Below are positions 7,549 to 13,399 of a stretch of 33,177 nt of DNA, piece by piece. The stretch lies in contig JAABRE010000053.1 of assembly GCA_011391125.1 (NCBI GenBank), forward strand, positions 1 to 33,177, written 5' to 3'. Origin of the DNA: Synechococcales cyanobacterium S06 (GTDB lineage: Bacteria; Cyanobacteriota; Cyanobacteriia; Cyanobacteriales; JAABRE01). The position numbers and the translations under genes were made by a program. Each line of letters opens with the position of its first letter. Position 1 is the stretch's first letter. The notes beneath the pieces were generated by a model that saw nothing but the letters and a program-made list of their open reading frames with translations, made no database searches and was not told the DNA's origin.

Positions 7549-7767
7549 ATGAGTATTTCAGCTGTTCTTGAACGTCCTAAAAAACAAGTTTCTTTACCAA
7601 AACCTATTCTCAAAACCAAACCTGAACCAATGATTTCAATTAAATATATTACCAGAGAAGAAGCCGAAAAACAAATTTTACAAATCTGTCAAATGTTACC
7701 TAAAGAAAACTTATCCCAATTATTAAATATCACTATTGGACAAATAAAAGCTGATCAAAAAGGTTAA
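7549..7767 (+). CDS. Small basic protein, 72 aa, unrecognised
   Basis: Starts MSISAVLERPKKQVSLPKP. An upstream in-frame ATG at 7516 would give 83 residues, but it overlaps the predicted -10 hexamer, whereas the ATG at 7549 has GGAAGGAAG-like RBS sequence (AGGAAGTAAAAAAT) before it. The first 35 residues are Pro/Lys-rich and probably disordered. The rest is a helical domain, with EEAEKQILQICQMLPKENL followed by SQLLNITIGQIKAD. It resembles the next small gene (7813) in layout: basic disordered head, then an amphipathic helical tail with a (L/I)P...L pattern. Under the shared operator. Function unknown; a small inhibitor or adaptor is possible. Confidence 0.6.
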   Translation: MSISAVLERPKKQVSLPKPILKTKPEPMISIKYITREEAEKQILQICQMLPKENLSQLLNITIGQIKADQKG

Positions 7768-7812
7768 TTTTTCAGAATGTTTGCTGATTTAACTTAGTAA
7801 GAGGTAAAATTA

Positions 7813-7968
7813 ATGAAAACCCCAAAAAACCAAAAACGTCAAGTTTCCCCTAGTCAAACTTCTGTAGAAAAAAACCTTATTTCCAGTTTAGAAAAATTAA
7901 TTCCCCAACTAAGTAATGAAAGTTTATTAGTCGTTTTAAAAGGAGCACACATGGAATTAAACAAATAA
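7813..7968 (+). CDS. Small protein, 51 aa, unrecognised
   Basis: ATG at 7813 preceded by AAGAGGTAAAATTA; stop at 7966-7968. The protein begins MKTPKNQKRQVSPSQTS, a basic disordered head, then a helical part (LISSLEKLIPQLSNESLLVV) ending KGAHMELNK. The helical part resembles that of the 72-aa protein just upstream (LPKENLSQLL versus IPQLSNESLL), so the two may be distant paralogues. It lies 45 nt after that gene and is probably co-transcribed with it from the shared operator at 7485. Too short for the usual gene-calling cut-offs. Confidence 0.5.
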   Translation: MKTPKNQKRQVSPSQTSVEKNLISSLEKLIPQLSNESLLVVLKGAHMELNK

Positions 7969-8005
7969 TTCGTAGGGGAGGTAATGGTGCGATTAATTTA
8001 TGTTA

Positions 8006-8104
8006 TAGCACTTTCTGATTAAGTGTTATATACCCTCACCCCCCAACCCCCCTCATCCCAAAGGGAGAGGGGAAAAAGAGGCAAAATATCAACTAAAAAT
8101 GCTA
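8006..8104 (-). mobile_element. MITE copy A, TA-flanked, ~99 bp
   Basis: Ends TAGCACTTTC and AAAAATGCTA are imperfect terminal inverted repeats, flanked by TA on both sides (8004-8005, 8105-8106). The centre is the G/C-rich CCTCATCCCAAAGGGAGAGG hairpin. It is almost the exact reverse complement of copy C at 14478. The TA target and TAGCA ends fit a non-autonomous IS630/Tc1-type element. Confidence 0.8.
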
Positions 8105-8284
8105 TAATATTTTAGCTATTCTTACACCATTGTCACCTAATCTTAGTGCAGGAAAAACTATAATTATCTCTGATGTGAACCAATATTTATCTGTTTCCCA
8201 ATCCTACTGTGAATGACAAGAACAAAATCAAAAAGTGTCCCCTGTTCCCATTTTTTGTTATTAAACATTATCTGAGAAAAAACT
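8105..8284 (+). other. Intergenic stretch with a possible decayed reading frame
   Basis: About 180 bp before the MNT gene. From about 8138 one frame reads SPNLSAGKTIIISDVNQYLS and continues to a stop at 8214, then stays open for about ten codons. It may be the tail of a lost gene, but I recognise no family. There is no operator of the shared type here. Confidence 0.25.
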
Positions 8285-8599
8285 ATGACTATTTTAATTG
8301 AAAGTAAAAAAGATATTTTTCACCAGTTACAAAAACATCAAAAAACTTTACAAAGTTATGGAGTAAAACGATGCGGTTTATTTGGTTCGTTTCGTCGGGG
8401 AGAAGCTACGGAAAATAGTGATATTGATTTATTAGTTGAGTTTATTCCTGAGTTAAAAACCTTTATGAATTTTATGGATTTATGTTTTTTTCTTGAGGAT
8501 TTATTTGAGCGAAAAGTGGATGTTTTAACTCCTGAATCTTTGAGCCCTATTTTTGGACATAAAATATTGGCGGAGGTGGAATATGTCTCATTCTCCTGA
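8285..8599 (+). CDS. mntA: MNT-type nucleotidyltransferase antitoxin (MntA-like)
   Basis: 104 residues. The signature CGLFGSFRRGEATENSDIDL (about 35-54) gives the GSF-x(9)-DxD motif of minimal nucleotidyltransferases, and KVDVLTPE supplies the later acidic strand. In characterised MntA/HepT pairs this protein AMPylates a Tyr of the HEPN toxin and so neutralises it. It overlaps the following HEPN gene by 17 bp, as usual for such pairs. The active-site residues look intact even though the partner toxin has been disrupted by a MITE. Confidence 0.88.
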   Translation: MTILIESKKDIFHQLQKHQKTLQSYGVKRCGLFGSFRRGEATENSDIDLLVEFIPELKTFMNFMDLCFFLEDLFERKVDVLTPESLSPIFGHKILAEVEYVSFS

Positions 8600-9047
8600 C
8601 GATTATTTAGGTCATATTCTCATCGAAACCTCTTTTATTCTGGAAATGTCTGAGGGAGTGGAGCGAAAAAGCTTCTTAGAAAATCAAACCTTGACCAGAG
8701 CAATGGTGAGGAGTTTGGAGATTATAGGGGAAGCGACTAAAAAGTTATCTGATGATTTTAGAAAACAGCATCCCCAGATTCCTTGGAAGCAAATGGCTGG
8801 TATGCGAGATATAGTGATTCCAATTAAGATTAAAACAGTTGAAAAATCGGTTCGTAGTTGCGCTTTAGCGCTTCTTAGGACTAAAGTCCAACAACAAACT
8901 AAAAACTTTTGTTTAATTTTTATTTGGAATTACTATAAGTTAATTCATGAGTATTTTGGAGTTGACTATAATGTGGTTTGGGATGTGGTTATTAATCAAA
9001 TCCCCCTTTTACATAAGGAAATTCAGGCAATACTAAATCAACAATAA
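8583..9047 (+). CDS. hepT: HEPN (HepT-like) toxin with a MITE inserted in frame in the active site
   Basis: 154 residues from ATG 8583 (MSHSPDDYLGHILIET), preferred over an upstream start at 8553 because GGAGGTGG precedes it. Residues 1-76 and the end (HEYFGVDYNVVWDVV) are ordinary HepT. The normal R-x4-H motif is broken: GMRDIV is followed by 42 foreign residues before HEYFG. Removing the 124-bp element at 8812-8935 plus one TA restores codons for GMRDKLIHEYFGVD, the expected HepT sequence, and a protein of 112 residues. The insertion (126 bp) keeps the frame open, but Arg and His are now far apart in sequence, so RNase activity is probably lost. The gene is best seen as an open-frame pseudogene. 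Confidence 0.85.
   Translation: MSHSPDDYLGHILIETSFILEMSEGVERKSFLENQTLTRAMVRSLEIIGEATKKLSDDFRKQHPQIPWKQMAGMRDIVIPIKIKTVEKSVRSCALALLRTKVQQQTKNFCLIFIWNYYKLIHEYFGVDYNVVWDVVINQIPLLHKEIQAILNQQ
8812..8935. mobile_element. 124-bp MITE inside the HEPN gene
   Basis: The left end TAGTGATTCCAATTAAGATT and the reverse complement of the right end (TAGTAATTCCAAATAAAAAT) are near-identical inverted repeats. TA duplicates flank the element (8810-8811 and 8936-8937). The interior has GTTGCGCTTTAGCGCTT, also found in the hairpin after psbX (26674-26727). It differs from the MITE family at 8006/9073/14478 in its ends but shares the TA target. Confidence 0.85.
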
Positions 9048-9072
9048 AAACAATTTAATTAATCTTTTAATA

Positions 9073-9174
9073 TAGCACTTTCCAAATTTATGAGGACTCT
9101 TTTCCCCCCTCTCCCTTTGGGATGAGGGGGGTAGGGGGGTGAGGGGTTGTATCTCATTTAATCTGAAAATGCTA
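9073..9174 (+). mobile_element. MITE copy B, TA-flanked, ~102 bp
   Basis: Ends TAGCACTTTCC and GAAAATGCTA with TA at 9071-9072 and 9175-9176. The core is CCTCTCCCTTTGGGATGAGG. It lies between the HEPN gene and the CARF gene, 24 nt before the CARF start, so it may supply the leader or displace the original promoter. Confidence 0.8.
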
Positions 9175-9198
9175 TAAATAAAAAAAGGAGCATCAAAA

Positions 9199-10347
9199 AT
9201 GCCTAAAGTAATCGTCTCAACCTGTGGAACAAGTTTATTAACTAATACTCCTGACAGTAATTTAAGACAGTTATTAATGAAAACTGCTAATTATCAAAGC
9301 AAGGATTTTTTGACAGAAGAAAAGAGACAAATTGACAGTCATATTAATAATATTCAAGCTAAATTAACTGAGATGACTTTAACAGAAGTTAAGAAAATTA
9401 GCGCTGAATTAAACGGAATTTTAACCTATTATCAAGATCAAATTCCCACCTTAAAAGGTACTCCAGATACTCATTTTATCCTCGTCAGTGACACTTACCA
9501 AGGAGTTAAAGTTGGCGAAATTATTGCTAATTGGTTGACTAGCAATCAATTATTAGCAGAAGTCATAAAAATTGCGGATTTAGCTACTAATAATCGGGAT
9601 AATTTTCGCTTGGCCATGTCAGAATTGATTAACTGGTGTAATGATACTTTAACGGGTTTTCGTGATGCAGGTTATGAAATCATTTTTAACCTTACTGGTG
9701 GTTTTAAAAGTGTTCAAGGTTTTTTGCAAAGTTTCGGAATGTTTTATGCAGATAAATGTATCTATATTTTCCAATTTAGCTCAGAATTATTAACAATTCC
9801 CCGCCTACCCATTAAGTTAGATATAGAGGAAATTATTGGCAAAAATTTAACTGTTTTCCGTAAATTAGATGACGGTTTTACTGTTAATAAAAATGAATGT
9901 AATAATATCCCGGAAACGCTGTTATTTTACCTTGAAAATGAAGATACCGTTACCCTTTCAGAATGGGGTAAATTAATCTGGTTACAGACGAAAAAACACT
10001 ATTATCAACAGGAATTATTACCACCTTTAAGCGATAAATTAGTGTATTCTGAGGAGTTTAAAAAGAATATTAAAGATTTACAAAATCGCCCAGATCGCTT
10101 AGAATTAGTTAACCTTTGCTGTGATAAATTAAGTCGTTTCCTAGAGTCCCAAACTACCTATAATCCTAAATCTTTAGACTTTAAACCTATTCTTAAAAGT
10201 CCTTTTCCTGATTCTACCCACGAATGTGACGCTTGGGGCGATCAAGATGCCCAAAGATTATTTGGTCATTGGTTAGGAAATGGACAATATATAATCGGAC
10301 ACGCGAAGCGTGCGCGTTGCGAGCGCCTCGCCAAAGGATTACATTAA
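9199..10347 (+). CDS. CARF-domain CRISPR accessory protein (APE2256-like) with RelE-like C-terminus
   Basis: 382 residues. The N-terminal part (1-210) carries the CARF pattern of the APE2256/Csx1-like group: VIVSTCGTSLLTN at the start, FILVSDTYQGVKVGEIIANW (93-112) and FNLTGGFKSVQGFLQSFG (163-180). Such domains bind cyclic oligoadenylate. Residues about 240-270 look like a small helical linker (LSEWGKLIWLQTK). The C-terminal part (281-382: LVYSEEFKKNIKDL, LDFKPIL, STHECDAWGDQDAQRLFGHW) resembles RelE/HigB-type mRNA interferases, the layout of Cami1-type CARF-RelE effectors. The last 15 residues are altered by an inserted repeat (10299-10337). RBS AAAGGAGC. No shared operator is visible; MITE B lies just upstream. 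CARF is well supported, RelE moderately. Confidence 0.8.
   Translation: MPKVIVSTCGTSLLTNTPDSNLRQLLMKTANYQSKDFLTEEKRQIDSHINNIQAKLTEMTLTEVKKISAELNGILTYYQDQIPTLKGTPDTHFILVSDTYQGVKVGEIIANWLTSNQLLAEVIKIADLATNNRDNFRLAMSELINWCNDTLTGFRDAGYEIIFNLTGGFKSVQGFLQSFGMFYADKCIYIFQFSSELLTIPRLPIKLDIEEIIGKNLTVFRKLDDGFTVNKNECNNIPETLLFYLENEDTVTLSEWGKLIWLQTKKHYYQQELLPPLSDKLVYSEEFKKNIKDLQNRPDRLELVNLCCDKLSRFLESQTTYNPKSLDFKPILKSPFPDSTHECDAWGDQDAQRLFGHWLGNGQYIIGHAKRARCERLAKGLH
10299..10337 (+). repeat. Short GC-rich palindromic repeat inside the CARF gene end
   Basis: CACGCGAAGCGTG, then GCGAGCGCCTCGCCAAAGG. It is much more GC-rich than its surroundings and resembles the short dispersed palindromes common in cyanobacterial genomes. 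It is read in frame as GHAKRARCERLAKG just before the terminal LH, so it has rewritten the protein C-terminus. Confidence 0.6.
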
Positions 10348-10517
10348 AATTGGTAGATTAAGATCAACATAAGCATAGCCCACCTTTGGTTTAATTATCA
10401 TAGCTCATAAATTAAGCTTGTTTTTTCTTTCTGCTAAAGTTACCATTAAAGTTAGAGGGTTGACAGGAGACACTGTAAACCCACGTTAATGATGATAAAA
10501 TCATTAATAATTTTTAG

Positions 10518-11103
10518 AGTAATTTAAGTTACAATTTAACTCGGTTAATTGACTCTATTAGTAATAATAGTTACCAAGCTTTTTCTGGTAAACAGGTGTT
10601 TATTCCTAAAAAACAAAATAGTTTGCGTGAATTAAGAATACCTACGGTGAGAGACAGAATCATACAACAAGCATTATTAAATGTTATTGTACCCTTAATT
10701 GATCCCCATTTTTCTGAAGCAAGTTTTGCCTATCGTCCAAATATTTCTTATATTCAAGCAGTGGAAAAAATAGCTTTTTGGCGAGATATTGGTTATCAAG
10801 TTGTCTTAGATGGTGATCTGGTTAAATTTTTTGATAATCTGGATCATCAAAGGTTATTAATTGAAGTGAGAAAATTTATTAATCACTCCGGTATTTTGTA
10901 TTTAATAAAATCATGGATTACTACGGGAATTTTAACAGAAAATGGTCATGTTTTAGCGACTAAAGGTGTTAGTCAAGGTGCTGTTATTTCTCCCCTTTTA
11001 GCTAATATTTATTGACATGAATTTGATCAGATTATTTCTCATTCTGATTTAAAATTAGTGCGTTATGCTGCTAATTTTGTTATTTTAGCCAAGACTCAAT
11101 AAC
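10518..11103 (+). pseudogene. CRISPR-type reverse transcriptase (group II-like), degraded
   Basis: An open frame begins after a stop at 10515. It reads NLTRLIDSISNNSYQAFSGK, then VFIPKKQNSLRELRIPTVRD, IIQQALLNV, SFAYRPN, VVLDGDLVKFFDNLDHQRLL and GVSQGAVISPLLANIY. These are RT motifs 0-4 of the group II-intron-like RTs found beside cas1 in cyanobacterial type III loci. A TGA at 11014 replaces the expected Leu after ANIY. The catalytic YADD box reads YAAN (both Asp lost), and a TAA at 11101 ends the frame. No maturase, cas1 or cas6 sequence follows. The only plausible start left is a GTG at 10596. It lies 300 bp upstream of a CRISPR array, consistent with a former adaptation module. Confidence 0.85.
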
Positions 11104-11409
11104 AAAGCCTGATTAACCTAATTTTGTGCCTCGGGGCTGAAACTAAGAAGATTACCTGAGAACTATTTTGAGCTTAAATCATTACTAGATATAGGATTTA
11201 GCCGTTTCTGGTAGCTTTTAAATGAGAATCTACGCACAAAACCAAATCTCTGCAATCCCTATTCTTTCGTTAACGTCCGTCGATTCCTTACAAAATATAG
11301 CTTTGAGCCTTGTCAATTTAACAATTTTCAGCTATCATTAACTTAGTTTTTCTTGGTGCGTCGATTTGAGGCTTGAAACCCTCTCTGGCTATGCTACCTG
11401 TGACGAACT
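11104..11409 (+). other. Probable CRISPR leader region
   Basis: About 300 bp with no credible gene between the RT remnant and the first repeat. The repeats end in GGAAAC, so transcription is expected left to right and this side should be the leader. It contains GTCGATTTGAGGCTTGAAAC (11358-11377) close to the array and an AT-rich stretch at 11316-11353. No promoter is assigned with confidence. Confidence 0.45.
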
Positions 11410-11822
11410 CTCTCTACTCGCTAGAAAACCTATTTGAATGGAAACCCAACTCTTCAGAAAGAATTAAAGATGAAAATACTTTCTCTCTACTCGCTAGAGA
11501 ACCTATTTGAATGGAAACGCCTGTGGTAGGAGACACAAGCTCTCTTACCGTAAAGTTGCTCTCTACTCGCTAGAGAACCTATTTGAATGGAAACGATATT
11601 ATCTTGAAGTGAGATATTCACCATTCCAGTTAAGGCTCTCTACTCGCTAGAGAACCTATTTGAATGGAAACACTCTGCTTGGCACAGGTCTTCCTTTTCT
11701 CTTTGCAAAGAACTCTCTACTCGCTAGAGAACCTATTTGAATGGAAACATTCATACCACATTGTCCAGATATAGTCTCTGCTCCAACTCTCCACTCGCTG
11801 GAGAACCTATTTGAATGGAAAC
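11410..11822 (+). CRISPR. CRISPR array, 6 repeats of 36 bp, 5 spacers (III-B-like repeat)
   Basis: Repeats at 11410, 11483, 11559, 11636, 11713 and 11787, each 36 bp, beginning CTCTCTACTCGCTAGAGAAC and ending CTATTTGAATGGAAAC. Spacers are 37, 40, 41, 41 and 38 bp and all differ. The first repeat has one change (TAGAAA for TAGAGA). The last has two compensating changes that keep its stem (TCTCCA...TGGAGA instead of TCTCTA...TAGAGA). The repeat resembles the Synechocystis CRISPR3 (III-B) type as I recall it, including the ACTCG loop and TGGAAAC end. No effector or adaptation cas genes are in the window, so crRNA processing would have to come from elsewhere. Confidence 0.97.
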
Positions 11823-11862
11823 AATAAAACTGTTTGAAGATATAAGCATTTTACTGGCTCGC

Positions 11863-12044
11863 CCCCTAGCTGTGGGGTAACGAGCGTGATTGTTGGAAAC
11901 CCATTACAGGAACCATCACAGTTCGCTCATACGGAGGAGCCCCTAGCTGTAGGGTAACGAGCGTGATTGTCGGGTAGGAGCGCAATGTTTACGCCCCTGA
12001 CAACAAACCCTAGCTGTGGGGGTTATACAGCGATTAGGGGAAAC
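11863..12044 (+). CRISPR. Relict second CRISPR array with an unrelated repeat
   Basis: Three related units begin CCCCTAGCTGTGGGGTAACG (11863), CCCCTAGCTGTAGGGTAACG (11940) and CCCTAGCTGTGGGGGTTATA (12008). The first continues AGCGTGATTGTTGGAAAC, a typical cyanobacterial CRISPR repeat ending, to 11900 (38 bp). The second shares 31 bp, then diverges. The third keeps both ends (CCCTAGC, GGGGAAAC) but has a drifted middle. Intervening segments are about 39 and 30 bp and differ. The CCCCTAGCTGTGGGG part can form a stem. The same strand orientation as the first array suggests a decayed array of another subtype. Confidence 0.6.
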
Positions 12045-12230
12045 GGTGGGGGTTCATTGGACGCCAAGTTGATCCCGATCGCCCTTTTGTCAAAGTCAAT
12101 TAAAAGAGGAGATTAGCAATAAGTTATTAATAATTTTTCTTAATAAAGCGCTTTTTATCGGTTAAATATAAAAAAGACTGAAAAGAATTCTCAATAAAGG
12201 TGTATTGAATAGGGTACAGGTGTTTAGGAA

Positions 12231-12298
12231 TTGGTGGGCAATTGCGAATTAATATTTAAACCTATTCTCTCAATTAATCGCGCAATTACCCACCCTAC
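12231..12298. repeat. Partial copy of the GGTGGG...CCCACCCT dispersed repeat
   Basis: Shares its right part (CTCAATTAATCGCGCAATTA then CCCACCCT) with 5864-6004 and 18743-18878. It sits at the 3' side of the macro-domain gene. The stretch between 12045 and 12230 shows nothing else recognisable beyond one GCGATC-rich patch. Confidence 0.55.
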
Positions 12299-12319
12299 TT
12301 ACTCAAATTTCTGAACTTC

Positions 12320-12910
12320 TTAACCATTAATTAAAAGTTGAGGATATTCGGTATTATAAGCCTCCTCCATTGTTTCTTGAATTGAATGGGGATAATATTC
12401 TTGAAAGATATTTTTGTAACAATTATAAGCCTTTTCATTTAAAACTGAGATAGTGATTACCTCAAAAGCTTTAGGGTAAGACTCAATATAATCTATTATT
12501 GCCTCAATAGCGATTTTCGCTCCTTCTTCTATGGGAACTCCATATATTCCACAGGAAATAGCCGGAAAAATAATCGTGCGATAATCATTTTCTCTCGCTA
12601 TTTCTAAGGACCTTTGATAACAGGAATCAAGGGTTGATTCAAAATGCGGTTCTCCATATTTAGGTCCCACAGCATGAATGATTCCTTGGGCATTTTTGAG
12701 ATTATAAGCATCAGTCAAAACAGCGTCTCCCTGTTCACAATGACCAATGGCTAAACATTCATATTCAAGCTCATTTCCGGCAGCTTCAAAAATCGCACCA
12801 CAAACTCCTCCCCCTGGCCTTAAATATTCATTAGCCGCATTGACAATGACATCCACTTCTAATTCAGTAATATCTTTCATCACGAGGCAAAAAGTTTGTT
12901 TAGGAAACAT
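12320..12910 (-). CDS. Macro-domain protein (ADP-ribose or O-acetyl-ADP-ribose binding)
   Basis: 196 residues. Classical macro motifs: VDVIVNAANEYLRPGGGVCG (about 19-38) for the adenine/ribose pocket, IIHAVGPKY (77-85) and IIFPAISCGIYGVPIEEGAK (about 113-132) for the diphosphate/distal-ribose loop. This is the layout of the MacroD/YmdB type, which hydrolyses or binds ADP-ribose derivatives. It is divergent from the coiled-coil gene at 13057, and the intergenic region holds one shared palindrome (12993-13010), which could serve both directions. Together with a Nudix-like and a NADAR-like gene further right, it makes an ADP-ribose theme in the cluster. Which substrate it uses cannot be told. 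Confidence 0.92.
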   Translation of the reverse strand: MFPKQTFCLVMKDITELEVDVIVNAANEYLRPGGGVCGAIFEAAGNELEYECLAIGHCEQGDAVLTDAYNLKNAQGIIHAVGPKYGEPHFESTLDSCYQRSLEIARENDYRTIIFPAISCGIYGVPIEEGAKIAIEAIIDYIESYPKAFEVITISVLNEKAYNCYKNIFQEYYPHSIQETMEEAYNTEYPQLLING

Positions 12911-12992
12911 AGTTTAATTTTTGTTAAATTATCTCAAAAATATATCATTTTTTTGCTAAGATGATAAAGGATTTAAACCAACAATATTCTCT

Positions 12993-13010
12993 AGGAAAAC
13001 CCCTTTTCTT
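12993..13010. promoter_or_regulatory. Shared palindromic operator between macro and coiled-coil genes
   Basis: AGGAAAACCCCTTTTCTT, one change from consensus. On the plus strand TAATAAT starts 8 nt later (13019). On the minus strand a TATTGT lies a few nt beyond the other arm, so divergent control is possible. Confidence 0.75.
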
Positions 13011-13056
13011 GTCTTGGGTAATAATCTATTTTTGTAACTGTAAGAGGACTTAAATT

Positions 13057-13296
13057 ATGGATTTCGCTGCACAATTGAAACAATATCAAGAATATCTTTA
13101 CAGTGAGTTAAGTTCTTTGCAATCTAATGACAAACATAATCGTACTTTAATGGAACAAAAAAGCGAGCAGTTATCAAAATTGTTGGATTTAATTGATAGT
13201 TTAGAAGAAGAAGCCACTAAATATGAATTAATGAAAGATACCCACCTGGAACTAGATCGCATTGAAACTGTGGAATATCCTAATTCTTTTAATTAA
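13057..13296 (+). CDS. Small acidic coiled-coil protein, 79 aa
   Basis: MDFAAQLKQYQEYLYSELSS followed by a continuous charged amphipathic helix (EQKSEQLSKLLDLIDSLEEE) and a short polar tail ending EYPNSFN. No family recognised, no membrane segment. RBS AAGAGGAC. It is the first gene after the shared operator at 12993 and is followed by a second operator copy and the 344-aa protein. Its size and acidity suggest a partner, regulator or inhibitor of a larger protein, but nothing in the sequence specifies which. Confidence 0.7.
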   Translation: MDFAAQLKQYQEYLYSELSSLQSNDKHNRTLMEQKSEQLSKLLDLIDSLEEEATKYELMKDTHLELDRIETVEYPNSFN

Positions 13297-13336
13297 TTTT
13301 TGACACGGAAATTAAGTTTCTTGGGGGAGGTAATAC

Positions 13337-13354
13337 AGGAAACCTCCTTTTCTT
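13337..13354 (+). promoter_or_regulatory. Shared palindromic operator upstream of the 344-aa protein
   Basis: AGGAAACCTCCTTTTCTT, with a TATGAT -10 hexamer starting 8 nt after it (13363-13368). The gene begins 45 nt downstream of the operator. Confidence 0.72.
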
Positions 13355-13399
13355 GCTTAATTTATGATGAGAATTGTTCAGTTTATTCGGGGGTAAAAA

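Noticed and set aside
10518-11103. Group II intron or retron around the RT
   Set aside because: No maturase/HNH domain, no intron 5' GUGYG or domain V-like sequence recognised, and the motif wording fits the CRISPR-associated RT clade better. The gene is also dead.
10348-12300. A complete type III or adaptation cas operon beside the arrays
   Set aside because: Six-frame reading of this stretch shows only the RT relic and the arrays; no Cas1, Cas2, Cas6, Cas10 or Cmr/Csm motifs.
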